NCBI GenBank assembly: GCA_031216445.1
Contig: CM062213.1
Location: 9,735,501 to 9,799,500, forward strand
From: Lateolabrax maculatus
Lineage: Eukaryota > Chordata > Actinopteri > Acropomatiformes > Lateolabracidae
DNA length: 64,000 bases
Reading direction: 5' to 3'
Positions 45,971-58,745 of this stretch are shown one piece after another. Each line of letters opens with the position of its first letter. Position 1 is the stretch's first letter. The notes beneath the pieces were generated by a model that was not told the origin of the DNA, ran no database searches, and saw only the letters and a program-made list of their open reading frames with translations. The position numbers and the translations under genes are program-made.

Positions 45971-46840
45971 GACGGATGAGGAGGATTGATTCTGCTTCGG
46001 CCATCGATAAAACCTGACTGGTCGTCTTCGCTCGTGGATCCTTCTTGAACACTGATGCTGATGTCTCTTGGACTTTAAGACATTAAGATGAGTCTTTCTC
46101 AGTAGACAGTCTGCTAGTAGAGGAACTGTAGAATAAAAGTGGTTTGTTTACATGTGTGGTGCACTTAGACTAGCACTGCTGAACATTGTTAAAATTAGAA
46201 AATACTTGATTCAAACCTATTCATTTTCTTAAAAAACTGATTACCAAATGATTTAAGGACTCTGAGGGTCCTAGCGGGAGATGGCCATTTTGACCAGATG
46301 TCCTGTTACTGTGATACAAGCACTTCTAAAGCTTTCTACATTAATTAAAAGTATTTCTATTTATTCTCTAATTTAATACAGTGTATATGGTATGGTCTGA
46401 TGTGCAGGTGTGTGTCTGGTTTTACTTACTGTATATATTTGTGGTCGAGGCCTCTCTTTGTTTCCTACTTAGACTGATAGTTTATCTCTTACTGTATGTT
46501 TCTTTTGTGTCCACTTTTCTTTGTTGTTTATTTCAGTATTTCATGTTTTGCACTTGAAACATAGTCAGAGGTAGATTTCCTAGCACAATGTATCTGATCT
46601 TTGGAAGGTGTTGTCTACAAAAGGAAGATGTTTTGATTTTAAACTGGAAGAAACTAAAGGGGGAGTGATGGAGGAACGGATCATGGGGAAGAAGCAAAAA
46701 TGTAATTCTCAGGTTAACATTGTGAAAATGTGAAAATATCTAATTTCCAACAAATTTTGCATTGGATACCATGTTATTTTTCTTTTCAGTTTTGTTTCTT
46801 TTGGAAAATGTGATGTTATTAAAATATAAAAAATGTTATC
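45971..46840 (+). other. neurod4: neurod4 3'UTR
   Basis: AATAAA hexamers or variants occur at 46132-46137 and near 46817 (ATTAAA). The true end is not certain. The region is AT-rich with no competing exon. Confidence 0.45.
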
Positions 46841-46999
46841 AGTCCATGGATTTTGTACTTACCTTTTCTTAGATAGATAGATACATAGAGAGATAGATAG
46901 ATATTGTTTTGTCTCACACGACACCATCAATTTGGCATCACCATCAGCAGCGAGGGATCCTGTTTACTCGCTACTTTGTTTCTCATTTTTCTCCCCAGA

Positions 47000-47115
47000 T
47001 CTCAGTGGTTTAGCTGCACTAATCCTTTGGCCGTCATTTAATGAAAGGGGTTGATGTGCATGGCAGGATTGTAAGATAAAGATTTATGATTAACATGGCT
47101 GCCCCGCCATGCAGA
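47000..47115. promoter_or_regulatory. Candidate conserved non-coding element 1 kb past neurod4
   Basis: Repeat-free block with TCATTTAATGA, TTTGATGTGCATGG-like and ATGATTAACATGG motifs, that is, homeodomain and possible octamer/POU sites. Regulatory role is an inference. Confidence 0.3.
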
Positions 47116-49489
47116 CTTTCTTCTTCACTGACACTGGGACGGTCTTATCCATTCCTGAAATTCACTCAGACCACATCTTAACTCTTGTATATGTAATAAA
47201 AACATGTCTGTTCATTTATACCTTTGACCTTTCATATACACTCACAGATATTATGGAACAATCACATTTGCAATAGCTAAATCAGGATTTATAGGGCTGG
47301 AGATACCTGACTTAATTTATAGAGAAGCAGGAGAGACGATAACAAAGTAACGGTGACTGAAGAATTAAATGACAACAAGTGGAAAAGAGAAAATTATAAT
47401 AAAGTAACAACAACTGAGTAGAAAATATTGGCCTAGAAATGTACTGCCAAAATGGAGAAGAAAACGAAAAAAACAAAGACAAAGATCTGATCGAAGAGCA
47501 ACCCCTTCTGTTAATTCATGATTCAGGCTGGTCAGTGTGAAGGCCACCCACTGAGAGGTCAGTTAAAAGGGGTCACAAGGTCACACTGGGTCACAGCTCA
47601 CTGGTGGGAATGGTCTGAAAGAGCCAGAAGTATCATCTCTGTCGGTCAACTTATCTCACTGTTCACCGCAACTTTCCATTTAAAACAGTGAGTCTTAGGT
47701 AAGTATGATGTTCGAGGTTATATTACGGATGAAATGCTCATAATCCTGATAAACACGCTGATGAACATCCCACGCTTGACCTGCGCTGGGAGAAATATAT
47801 CACTTTGTTTTCGCAAGGATTAGTATAAGCCTGTGCGTGTGTGTGTGTGGTTGTAATGCATTTGCACCACTAAACAGGGAAACCAGGGACTGACTTTGAA
47901 GGGGCAGGATGAATAACAAAAACAGGACATCTCTCTGCTCTTTGAAGGCACAGACAATCCTCAGACACCACATCTGACACTGGATATGTGGAATTTTTTG
48001 TATTAATCCATACAATAGACGATAGACAGTTGATAGACCAATGTCTGACAAAAGATTTGCCATTTCAAAAGGGCACTTTTGCACCCAAGACAAACAAAGG
48101 GCCGCATTCGCCCTCAACCCCTTGACCCCTTTGACTGTGACTCTGATCTCGATGAGCCTATGATGGCAGAAAAGGTGCTACGGTATATATCACATGTGAT
48201 ACCGCTATCTTGGCCAGGACACTTCTGTAAAAGAGATTCTGAATCTCAGTGAACCACATTCCTGGTTAAAGGAACATTTGATAATATCTTATTTTACGGG
48301 TCGGTAATTTTAAAATTATAAATCTAAAAAATTCAAAGAAGTTTCCTGTTTAGAACTATTCAACTTGGTACTTATTATAAGAAAAGTAGAAACAGTGTTC
48401 ACTTGCTACAATTCCAAATAATTGTAAGTCTTTTAGTCAGTGCACACATCAGCTGAGCAAAAAAATTGAAATGTATCTACAGTTATGCATACATTTCAAC
48501 ATATATGTTTGTTAATTTATATTTTTACTATATATATATATATATATTACATAGTGTTATGTGTGAAATGTTGTAGGAAATTATTAGGAAAGTATAAACC
48601 CATAAAATAAAGTGTAACGTAAAGTTTTTTTGTTCATATATTATATATATGATATATATTATATATATATTATATTATATTATATATTGTCTGTATTACA
48701 TTTAGTCTGAGAGCAGCTTCCTACTGCCTGAAAATTATCTGCAAGTCATCTATATAATATTTGGTGTATGTGTTGGATTTAGTTGGTAGATGTACTTTAC
48801 GCATGTCTCTGTGGAAGTGCACAGATCGTGCGTGCATGGCTGTGTTATTTGGGATAAAACAGTATTAAGCAGCTGATCAGAGCTCAGTGTCTGAATGGTT
48901 GCATTAACTCACTAATCCTGAGGGGCAGCCAGGACAGCAGCTCTTCATCTCCTCTGCGACACACCATGCAGCTATTGTGCACAATAACAAAGCATCCGAT
49001 GGCACTGAACACTAAGGCACCAATAAAAGTCTTTAAATTCAAAGGAATTCCATGAAAAAGTAGTGTCCTGTCTTGTGTACGCCTATGAGGAGTGCTTTGA
49101 CTACCATGGGGTTCATTTGTCAGTACTGAATATATAATTGACAAGAGTAGAGTTGCACTGCCACCATGTGGTGAATGTTTTTTGCTGAAATAAACTCATC
49201 AGTTGGCTGAGAGATGAGCATTTGGCCATGAGGTGTCACCATTTGACAATTTTCTGTAACTGGGAAGTCTGACTGAGGCCTTCTGTAAATACTGTACTTG
49301 AAAAAGAGAGACATTAACCTTCACTGCTTGGCTTTTTTGCAGTTGATGACTAATTGAAATTCAGTCCTCAGTTAAACACAATCTGCTGGAAAAACCTCAC
49401 AGCCTTTGAAGTGTACAAATTATATATTTGACAATAATGCTGCACAAGGTAGAAACTGGATAAAACAGATCCATTTGGCAAGATCTCAT

Positions 49490-49770
49490 CCGTTAAATAC
49501 AGCGTGCCGGCAGAGTGAGTGAGAGTGGGAATATTATTAACCTATTTACATGTAAACTGGTTGGTGGAGTGTGTTTGGATCGGAATAATCAGGCTAATGA
49601 AGGTACCTGGGGACTCAGCTCTATCATAAATCTGCATGCTGTCCTCTCAATCCAGCCAGCGATCTTATCAAACTGTAATTATTTACCGTGAAAGGACATG
49701 AAAAAGGATTAATCAAGGAAATCTGACTGATTAAATCTTCAAAGGCAACACTGAAGAGCAAGTTCTAATA
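49490..49770. promoter_or_regulatory. Candidate conserved non-coding element with Otx/Crx-like site
   Basis: About 280 bases of balanced, repeat-free sequence with a GGATTAATC site at 49708-49716, TAATCAGGCTAATGA near 49586, a GATCTTATC GATA-type site and CTGTAATTATTTA. Such dense homeodomain content is typical of deeply conserved vertebrate enhancers. Confidence 0.4.
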
Positions 49771-50374
49771 GAGAATAGAGATGTGGTCGGCTCTTGTATC
49801 CTTGAGGTGGAAAAAATAAAGAACAAAAACAGACTCTCTAGGACTTCTGGCCCGCTGGGGTGAAAAGGAGCCCAAGCCATTCTAGGAAAACAACATTGGC
49901 ACCATTTGAAATAGAACTCTTATTTGGGTTGATTGTTATTTTTTTTTTATAAATGTCACTTTGATTTTATGTGACAATGTCATTATAGATAATGAGACAA
50001 TTTATGTGTTTAATGATTTTGATGCATGTTAGTCTTTATGCTGAAATCTAAAATCAACCACAACATTTTATTTGTTGAAAAATGAAAGAAAGTGTTGAAT
50101 TCCTGCACTCTTTCATTGTAAGTTTTATCAAAAATGCAACATTCTGGTCATAAACCTTCATCGGGCATCCAATACATAACATGAAAAAACATCTTCATAG
50201 TAGAGCCACAGGCTGCACCAACCAATTAAAAAGGAGTCTCATCACAATCACAGTAGAATATTAATTGGCCATTAAAGTCCCTCTGAGGAAAACAATATAT
50301 CTGATAAAGTGAAAATAATTGATGGGGAATGCCAGAGGTGTTCACTGTTCACTGGTGTTCACAATCACTGTTCT

Positions 50375-50745
50375 TAAGTATACATTTGAGCTATTTGTAC
50401 TTGACTATACGTGGCAGAATAAGATTTTATATATAAAACATGTGAACTTATTAAAAGGTATGATGATTGGGAAGACCAACCTGCCCAGCAGAATATAAAG
50501 TAGTTCAAATCAGTTCAACCTTGACTGGCTGCAACATTGAAATGGTGCTGTTTACACATCAGTTATAATAATCCAATAAGTCTTATATAATACTATAAAT
50601 CTGACAGGTGGCATTCCACTAATTTAAAGTACTTTAAGTAATTTTTTATGATAACACTTCTATACTTTTACTTAAGAATTTAAATGGAGGACTTTTACTT
50701 TGAAATAGTCTTATTTGTATTCAAGATTTGAATACTTCCTATACC
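50375..50745 (+). mobile_element. CAGTGGTGG-family repeat, degraded copy
   Basis: Forward orientation, with 'agaatataaagtagttcaaat', 'caaccttgactggctgcaacattgaaatg', 'tatacttttacttaag' and 'gatttgaatacttcctatacc' blocks. Its termini are poorly preserved. Confidence 0.5.
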
Positions 50746-51119
50746 AATACAAAATGAGTAGTCACATAAGGGAGCGAGATCAGAAGACAAACTGCATAAT
50801 GAAAGCCAAAAATCAAAATCTCTTTTTTTGCAAACATGTGTACAATAATATCACATACATTTCTATTAAAATGTAAGTAAATAGTTTTTTTCTTGATGTA
50901 TCTGTAGAATGTTTGGGTCATATTCTTAATGAATGTCATGTTGAACTAGTTAATGATCTTCTAAAGCAAGTGTCCAACAGTTCACCTTGTTTGATCCCCC
51001 TCTGAGGGCAAAAAATTCCCTGCCTCAATCTAAAAGGTGTCCTATTACTTATGGACTATTAATTGCTTGAGGCAAAGTCCAACCTAGGCAAAAATTATAT
51101 GAACAGAGAGTCATAAAAA

Positions 51120-51307
51120 TGTAACCGCATCATTGTTTAATTTGCTGGTTGAATGAGTTGTTATGTCAGGCCAAACGGCTCCACGCGTCGAGGGGAATGG
51201 GGACATAAGTAAACATTGATGAGCCACATATAGATCAGAGAAGGCGAGGAATTGCAACGTCCTGCATTACTCTGCCGGATGTGATGGTGAGCGTTCTTGT
51301 AAAATTT

Positions 51308-51310
<3 letters not shown>
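51120..51310. promoter_or_regulatory. Candidate conserved non-coding element next to a GA repeat
   Basis: Repeat-free block with CATTGTTTAATTTG, GTCAGGCC and AAGTAAACATTGATGAG (forkhead-like and Sox-like cores). Regulatory role is an inference. Confidence 0.3.

Positions 51311-51314
<4 letters not shown>

Positions 51315-51371
<57 letters not shown>
51315..51371. repeat. (GA)n microsatellite
   Basis: About 28 GA units with one AA interruption. Confidence 0.95.
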
Positions 51372-51949
51372 CACGACCCTGAGGGGGAGAGGGGGGAGGA
51401 ATCAGTGTGTGTGTAACTGTATCCCCATGGTGAAATGTGCTTACTGCTCCAGTTTGCTGTCCTTCCCCACTGTCCCTTAACCTAACCCCTACGTGGCATT
51501 TTGCCAGAAGCTGTTGGTGTGTGTGTATGTGTGTGTGTCCATATTGTGCAAATGAAATAAAAGTGAAGGCGTCTGCTTGACATTACACTAGGATAGGAGT
51601 TCACACGACCATATATTCTTCAGAAGAGTCACAGTGGGACCCTGCCAAGCCTGCCATTACTGCTTTTACTGCCAGCATTAAACACTTGGTTTTTCTAAAC
51701 AGCCTATCTCATTTACACAAGTGCACTTCACACACTGAACGTCATTAAGCTGTTCATATAGTGTTGATAGACTGTACTTAACCCCACATTTATCCACAAT
51801 ATTCTGTCGCTGAGTTGTAATGCACAAGGCAGAGTAGAGGTCACTTCTTCTTCGCTCACCTTTTAGCATATCAGAATTAGACTGACATTTGCTCGACATT
51901 GCGCCATGCGTCAATCTCACCTCAGGCCTCGCCTCCTGCTCCTCTACCT

Positions 51950-52262
51950 AATACTCTCCTACCTCTCTGAAACGACACTTGCAAGCACATTTATGATATC
52001 CGATCTGAATTTTCACTTAAACTGGCAGCAGCGGGGAATCGACATTCTAGCACACAGGAGTCCAGCTGTATCATGTTTGTAAAGTTTGTGCGACTGTGTT
52101 CATCTCGCAGCCATCCACATTTAATTTCATCATCCCAGCTATTCCAGCACTTCACTTTGAGTGTTTCATTGGATGACAAATTAAACTGTGTAATTGGTGA
52201 CTGAGAAGCTGAGGGGGTTTTGGGCTTGCAGTGGATCAGCATTTTAAAGAAGGCCACCTACT
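51950..52262. promoter_or_regulatory. Candidate conserved non-coding element
   Basis: Repeat-free, moderately GC block with a CAGCTG E-box near 52062, CATTTAATTTCATC, GACAAATTAAACTG and GTGTAATTGG motifs. It may be a neural enhancer; conservation was not tested. Confidence 0.3.
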
Positions 52263-52561
52263 ATAAAAGTTGCCTCCTGATGTTTGATGCTTTATACTGT
52301 GGGATGTGACTGAAAAAAAAGAGCACCAGCACCAGGAGGCTGTCATCCTCAGACAGCTGCTGAAGTTTATAAGAAGAGTTGAGAAATACGACTGAGACAA
52401 TCAGTGCATTTTTATTCACACTGTGCTCCAATTACTGTAACCAGATTAAATCGCTCCATTATAAAGTTTCCGAAATGAACCCGAGTGTAAAAATCTGTTT
52501 GATCGCCTGTTTTATGTCTGGTAGCCTCAAGGAAACATCGTATTAGCAGCAATAAAAAAAA

Positions 52562-52603
52562 TGTCCACTCTTAATAGACACCCGTGTCTATTAAGAGTGG
52601 ACA
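52562..52603. repeat. Perfect inverted repeat (20-base arms, 2-base spacer)
   Basis: The left arm at 52562-52581 begins TGTCCACTC. The right arm at 52584-52603 is its exact reverse complement, ending GAGTGGACA. Only CC lies between them. Confidence 0.95.
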
Positions 52604-52704
52604 ATAATATCCTCTCAGCTCTACAGTGCATTTCAGTGTCATTCAGCTCATTGTTTTGGTTTCACAGCCTGTAACTATAATGTTTTGATTGGCTCTCACT
52701 GCTC

Positions 52705-52895
52705 TCATCAGCGTCGTTTCCAGCCTCAGCAGGCAGCTGTTTTTAGTAAAAAAAAGTTATAATAAACCAACCATATACTACCTGCACAGGACCCAAACAG
52801 TAGAAAGACACAGTTAACGAATAGTTGGTGAATAAAGTGGAGCATTTTGCAGCTAAAGAGACGGATATTTCCCTCAGGAGATGGTTGAGACCACT
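52705..52895 (+). repeat. Dispersed repeat, second copy of the 3441-3630 family
   Basis: Parallel blocks in the same order: 'tttccagcctcagcaggcagctgttttta', 'ccatatactacctgcac', 'gacacagttaacgaatagttgg', 'gtggagca' and 'agctaaagagacggatatttccctcaggag'. Confidence 0.55.
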
Positions 52896-54014
52896 GGAGA
52901 TGGTTGGCTACCACAGTACAGTATAGCCAAATCTCAGAGTTGCCAAATGTATATTGTCTCAGGGTACATACCGTACCATCATAATATCATGTTGATAAAG
53001 GTTGACTTTGAGAACAACGGGGACAATTATAGAGAGGAATTTATCATTCTATTCCTGACAAAGTCTAATATGATGTATTTTATAAATATATTAGAATGTT
53101 GTAAATAAACCAAAACCAAAAAAACATATTTCCCAAACCTAGAGTCTGATGTGTTTTTTGTAGTGATGAATTTCTATAGCACCTTAACTCAAGTTCTGTA
53201 CTTGCAGAATTATTTGTAACATAAAGCCATTTTCCTGTAACCTTTTTATCTACTTCACTTTTCTGACACATTTTCAGAATCCAAACACCAAAAATAAGAC
53301 CAAAGTGTACACACGACACAGCAGAGCGATAAGTAATTCAGTTTCAATTAATTGCAATTTTAGGACTATTTCTTTCAACTGGCTTTCAACTCAAACATGT
53401 GCATGAATCAGGGAGGTGCATGTGATTTTTCCCCTCAGATATATGTCGTATTTGAACCATGGTTTGGATATTTGTATGACTAAGGCACATTTTGTCTATA
53501 GAGCCATAGACTGCTTAATATATATGGGAGAAAGAAACCTGTTGGGCTAAGCCAATTGTGTGGGAACCCAGTTCTAAATCAAGCGCACACTCAAAAAAGA
53601 CACAACATATGCCTGTAAGCCATCTGTTTCATCCGCCAATCACATTTCCCTTTGCTTTAGCATGTCAACATCTTCTTCCTCTCCTTCATGTCTCTCAAGT
53701 TTCCTCGACTTGCCACACTCCTCCTCCTCAACAACACACGCTTCAATCCTTGTTTCCTCTGATCTGCCATCCGTCGCTGGGTCCCCCTCCTCTCGGTCCT
53801 GCCCCTCCTTTTCCTCACACACTCTCTCGGCCTGTATCTCCCTCCTTCCACAGTTGTCCTCACATATTAGGTTCCCCCGTCCTAAGAAGCAGAATTAGCC
53901 TCTGGAATCTCGTGCACTTGTTTCCTTCGCTCCCAGGAAAGTGGTGCTGGCATGAAGGGAAAACACATAGAAAATACAGAGAAACACAGACAGGGATTAA
54001 AAGGAATCTGAAAA

Positions 54015-54051
54015 GAGTGAGAGAGAGAGAAAGAGCGAGAGAGAGAGAGAC
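54015..54051. repeat. GA-rich microsatellite
   Basis: GA repeat interrupted by AAG and GCG units. Confidence 0.85.
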
Positions 54052-54200
54052 TGTGAGGCAGATGAAGACGCTGAACATCAAGCCGCCTGCTGTTTGATGC
54101 AGCTACACTGTGGGCATGTGGCTGCCTGTGCCGAGCATTTCCCTCTCCACTCTCCAGCTGACTGGTGCGAGGTCTGCGCTCATGTTGCTCCATGCTACTT

Positions 54201-54374
54201 TATTTATCTCTTCACAGTAACGTGAGCATACATTTATTTATTCCACTCCACGAGGACTTCTGTCTGTACGACTTTATGCGGGCTGACCCACTGACCTTTG
54301 GACTCTCTACTGGACGAAGGATCTGGATCACTTTGAGCCTCGCGAAGAACAGAGGCGACCAATGTGGGGCTCAG
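54201..54374 (+). other. Possible short first exon ending in a phase-1 donor
   Basis: An ATG at 54362 (ATG TGG GGC TCA G) runs into a strong donor, CAG|GTAAGA, at 54374/54375. The preceding 170 bases are GC-richer than their surroundings. No downstream exon is recognisable, so this could be the first exon of a + strand gene extending past the window, or chance. Confidence 0.2.
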
Positions 54375-56989
54375 GTAAGATCATCGCCGACTACTAAGCA
54401 ATGCAAAACCACCCACAACTCTGAGCATTCCTCCTTTGATCACCTTAAAATGAACTGACAAGTGGATAAGCCAGGATCCCCTCATTATTGCAATATTCTG
54501 AGCAGAAATAAAGAGTGAGTGATAGTCTTAAATGAGGCTTTGAAGGTTTCTCTCTTTGATGAAAGTTAGGTCAGTTTTCTAACAAACGTCAGCACACAGT
54601 ATCTGGCAAGACTTTGCTCTTAGACCTGGTCTGACCCCCGACCTTTCACATACATCATCGGTATGATGCAGGGAAGGGATGGTGAAAGAAGGGAGGGGGA
54701 GCGAGGGAAAGAGAATGAGTCTAGGCTTAAATAAAGAGGGCACTGTCTGTACACTTCATGGCATTCCTGAAATTGTTCCTTCATCAGCATCACAGCAGGA
54801 TAGAAACATTTGGCGGATGCAGAAATAATGAGCAATGTATGATAAAGTGCAAAGCAGTTTTCTGTTTTAAAGGCTGACGTTTCAAATGATCGTTGAAATA
54901 GTCATGTGCACATCCACCAAACCTCAGTGGCATATGTGGGTGCTGGAAAAAGAAGACCCGTAGTACACTGAACCTTCAACAGGTCATATGCATATGTTGA
55001 AATGTGTCTGAAAGAAAGAAGCAAGCAAATGAAGCGATCATATTGTTATCTGAAATTTAAAAAGGAATTCATCAGATGTCAGGATTAAGTCATCAGTGCC
55101 TTTCATATAACTTAATAATGTTAAATCCCCATATCAAAACGAAGAAAATATCCTTATTCAAGAACTAGCTTTTCCTGGAGCTTAGAACCGCTCTAATGGT
55201 CCTCTTCAGTAGATGGAGTTGACTCAGTTGTTATCATGTGATCTAAGTACAGAGCTCTGGTCATGTGATTAGAGGTGGTCATATATTGGCGTCTCTGATG
55301 CAGTTGAAAGCAAGCAAGTAGACCATGACTTTTTACCTTTACTGCAGTTTTGAATCAGTGAATCATGAATTGTTTTATAACTTGTACTTTTGATTATTTT
55401 AGAGGATTACCAACAGTTCTTATACAGTGGAAAGTGTATTTTGTCATTACTAATTGACAACAATTAGTATCTATAAAATTTTTTTTTTTTTATAGTTTTA
55501 GCCGTGTACTAAACCATGACCGGTCAAGCTTCCCCAACTGCCTTCTACCTTTTCATCGTACAGAGACATGTGTTTAGTCCAAGTGTGTATTTATGTACAG
55601 TGCCAGCCGGTCATTCCAAGTGCCCATTGTAGCAACACCTATTAACCTCTGAGGTGAGGTGTAGTAAACAGCCGCTCTGCTCTGAGCCTCCACTGCCCTC
55701 ACTCTGCCAGCAGAGGAGAGACACACTCTGTTTATTTACAACCAAACTCAGCTGACTGCTTTTTAGTTAGTGTGTTTCGACCTCAGCTTTAGCTCACCAC
55801 TGGACTCTCTGACCACAAAGCACAAACAGCAGAACCAGTAAACCCAGTAAAAAATTGAATGTGTGTGTGATGCATCATTAAAATATACACGTGCATGCAG
55901 GGTATGAAATGCAAGTCATTTATGTGAGAAAAGTTGAATGTTTCGTAAATTACTTTTATCTTTTCATCTTTGTCTGTTCGGGCACTTTAACCTGTGATTG
56001 GCCGATTTTTTTTTTGTCGTCGATGATACACATCAAGTGAAGACTTCATTAAACGTTGGCAGGACTCTTCAGGACTAACCGCTAACTATCGTGGCTAAAA
56101 TTAGAGCTCAACAAGCCTGTCGACACAGTTATGGCCTCCTGGGGTTGTATGAGAGAATGATAGGATGGTTGAGGTCACATGCACATACACAGATACAGGC
56201 CTGCTGACTGCACTGCACTACCTACAACCCTGAAACAAACTTTAACCATTATATCTATACGTTCTGGGGATACTTTTTTATGCAAAAGAGGGACATATGT
56301 CCACCTCTACTGTATATCCTCTGTATTTTCTGTGCTCTGTGCAAAACATGGTTAAACTGCTGCAGCATTAGCTTACATTAAATTACTTTCCATAAAGGTC
56401 CTGCTACACAGAAACAAGTCCGTATTTCAAAAACACAAATTCTCTCTGCAAAATTCTACTTTAATTTCTAGTTTTAAGATGAATCTGAACTTTGTTATTA
56501 AACCAGATTACACTTTTCTTTAAAATATTGCAACGTGTGTTAACCAATGGTACAGTAACAGCTTAGTCCAAAACCCTGAGTGAAATCAGTTGTGTTTTTT
56601 AAATTGACATGTGAACAAGCCATGCTGTAACCAATAAAGCAGTATTGGGCACATAGCAGTCAACCCCTGGTATAAATCTGTCCTTCATACAAAAGTATTT
56701 CGACCCTTACAGCCCCAAAAAACAAATATACTTACCAAAAAGATGAGAGATGACATTGAAAACTCTTGAAAAGCCTAGTAAGTTGACCTAAAGTTAAGAT
56801 CTGTTTTGCCAAACTATTGTTTTCAAGGTCAAAATGAACGTTCAAACAGAACTTCCTTTGTATAGTTTATATCACAACATTTAAATGATTGAAGTCTACT
56901 GTAGATAATAATTTAAATACAAGACTAATGTAAATCCCATATGGTGCTGAAATGAAGTATAAAATATAATTCACCTTCTATATATTTAA

Positions 56990-57065
56990 AAAATGTCCTG
57001 GTAATCATCCAATGGTGGTTGAGTAATTTCATTCTGGACCAAAGTGGTGGACTGAATGACAAGCC
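56990..57065 (+). repeat. Teleost repeat fragment ('ctggaccaaagtggtggactga')
   Basis: Contains 'gtcctggtaatcatccaatggtggttgag' and 'tctggaccaaagtggtggactgaatgac', matching the longer copy at about 62100-62290. Confidence 0.6.
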
Positions 57066-57476
57066 TAATTTTATGCATACATTAATTAAAATAATACTCA
57101 AAACAAACAAAACATATTGAAAACATTTAGGCCTGTGTCTTTACTGCGCCTGTAAAGTAAAACTACTGTATGAAAGCTGTCTATTGAACAATGCTGAGAA
57201 AAACTTGCCCATGATTGAACATAACTGCAGAACTTCCATAAAGGCTTTTTATTACAACCTTCACACTGCTCCTGCTCCTAAATGCATGACAACATGAAAA
57301 TTTTTGATGCAAATATTTGAATGGTAAAAGCTTATTTGAGCTCATTCTTTCAAGGCCATCATTATGTGTACTGTACTCTTTCAACCCGAGTACAAGTTTT
57401 TATCTATGGGAACCAGTAAAGTGTTTTAACAAATGAGCAGCTTAAAGCCTTAACATATATCCCCCAAGAGACACAA

Positions 57477-57502
57477 ACACACACACACACACACACACAC
57501 AC
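57477..57502. repeat. (CA)n microsatellite
   Basis: CA tract of about 13 units. Confidence 0.9.
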
Positions 57503-57700
57503 GAAAGATGGTGTGTCACCTGAGTCCAGTGGTCCGGTTTCAGTTTTCCATGGTGACATCCATTAAAGTCATGCTGTGTCTGCCCCTTCACCCTTAGACA
57601 GCCACATTAGCACCTGGCCCATTGGCCACAACAATACACCTGCCTGCATTATTCAGCCTAACTCAACTAATGAGGAAACCTTATCTTTCTCTCTCTCTGT

Positions 57701-57742
57701 CACACACACACACACACACACTCACACAAACACACACACAAA
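57701..57742. repeat. (CA)n microsatellite, interrupted
   Basis: CA tract interrupted by CTCA and AAA, preceded by a CT run. Confidence 0.9.
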
Positions 57743-58745
57743 CCCTATCCTGGGTTCACACAAGCTTAAACACACACATGCTGACACACAGCGTTATCTG
57801 ACTTACTGTATGTTTGTATTTGTGTGTAATAATGTTGAATTATGTAGAAATGGATCACCTAATACTGCCTAAAGCCGGAGGTCATGTGACAGTGCTGCCT
57901 AATCTTGTGGGAAAGATTTTGAAGTCTTGAGTATACATTAGTACAGTGTTCCACTTTGAATATATTATTCTGGTAAATGTTGGTTCAGACGTGAGTGCAG
58001 TAAGGTTAGTTTTTGAGCTCATTCAGCACTCTTTGCCTGTCACGCAGCTGTCAGCGTCCTCCTTCATCCTGCTGTTCCAACACATCTTCCACATTTCCTC
58101 ACCGTACACTTTCATCTCCAGTCAGTCTGCGTTAACCTCAATCTCTCCTCCCCTCCCTCCAATGCTTCATCGAGGCTCTCAGGCTGTCAGTCTCTGTTGC
58201 ACCTCTGTGTCTCCTTTCTTTTTGTTCTGTTCACACAGTTGTCTGGAATGGCAACTACAGCGTGAACTCGGTCAGCATTTTCAAAATGTATTTAAACACC
58301 CAACACGAAGAGACCGGAGCAGATATCTAGCCTCATATAGGGGGAAGATGTTGTGAGGGCAGACATTAATGTACTCCAGGCATTTTTTCGGATGCCGCCG
58401 GTGTGAAGCACGAGGCAGAGAATAGAGTAAGACAAGGGGAGAGAAAAAAAATCGTCAATAGTAAACAGCAAAGGGTGACAGAGGGAAAAGGAGAGCAGAA
58501 TCGACAGCAGCATTATCACTCTGTCTCCTGATTCAAACACCCCAAGAAAACGCTCAGCACCGACTTCTCCCATTGGCCGAGACTCCAGCCAATCCCGGCT
58601 CAGGAAGGCAAGGTGCCTTTAGGTTATACCCAACCCCAAAATATGAGAGCGAGAGAGAGGGAGAGAGAGGCATGCTGGTGCAGAGGTTCCTCCAGTGAGG
58701 CAGGGCTCCATCTCAGCTGTATTCTCTAGTGTACCTCCTGGTGAA

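Larger units (their letters stand above)
46841..54200. other. Gene-poor region downstream of neurod4
   Basis: No convincing coding exon on either strand. It contains a GATA microsatellite (46872-46906), AT-rich tracts (48528-48548, 48640-48690), a degraded transposon copy (50375-50745), a GA microsatellite (51315-51371), a perfect hairpin (52562-52603) and several repeat-free blocks annotated separately as candidate regulatory elements. Confidence 0.6.
54460..58600. other. Gene-poor region
   Basis: No recognisable coding exon. It contains CA microsatellites (57477-57502, 57701-57742) and a repeat fragment (about 56990-57065). Open frames lie over simple or AT-rich sequence. Confidence 0.6.

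Noticed and set aside
52562..52603. Hairpin as a microRNA gene or transcription terminator
   Set aside because: The 2-base loop and fully paired 20-base stem do not fit a microRNA precursor, and intrinsic terminators are not expected in a vertebrate genome.
53558..54097. 179-codon open frame rich in Pro, Ser and His
   Set aside because: Pyrimidine-rich low-complexity sequence passing into a GA microsatellite; no domain, and no exon signals at its ends.
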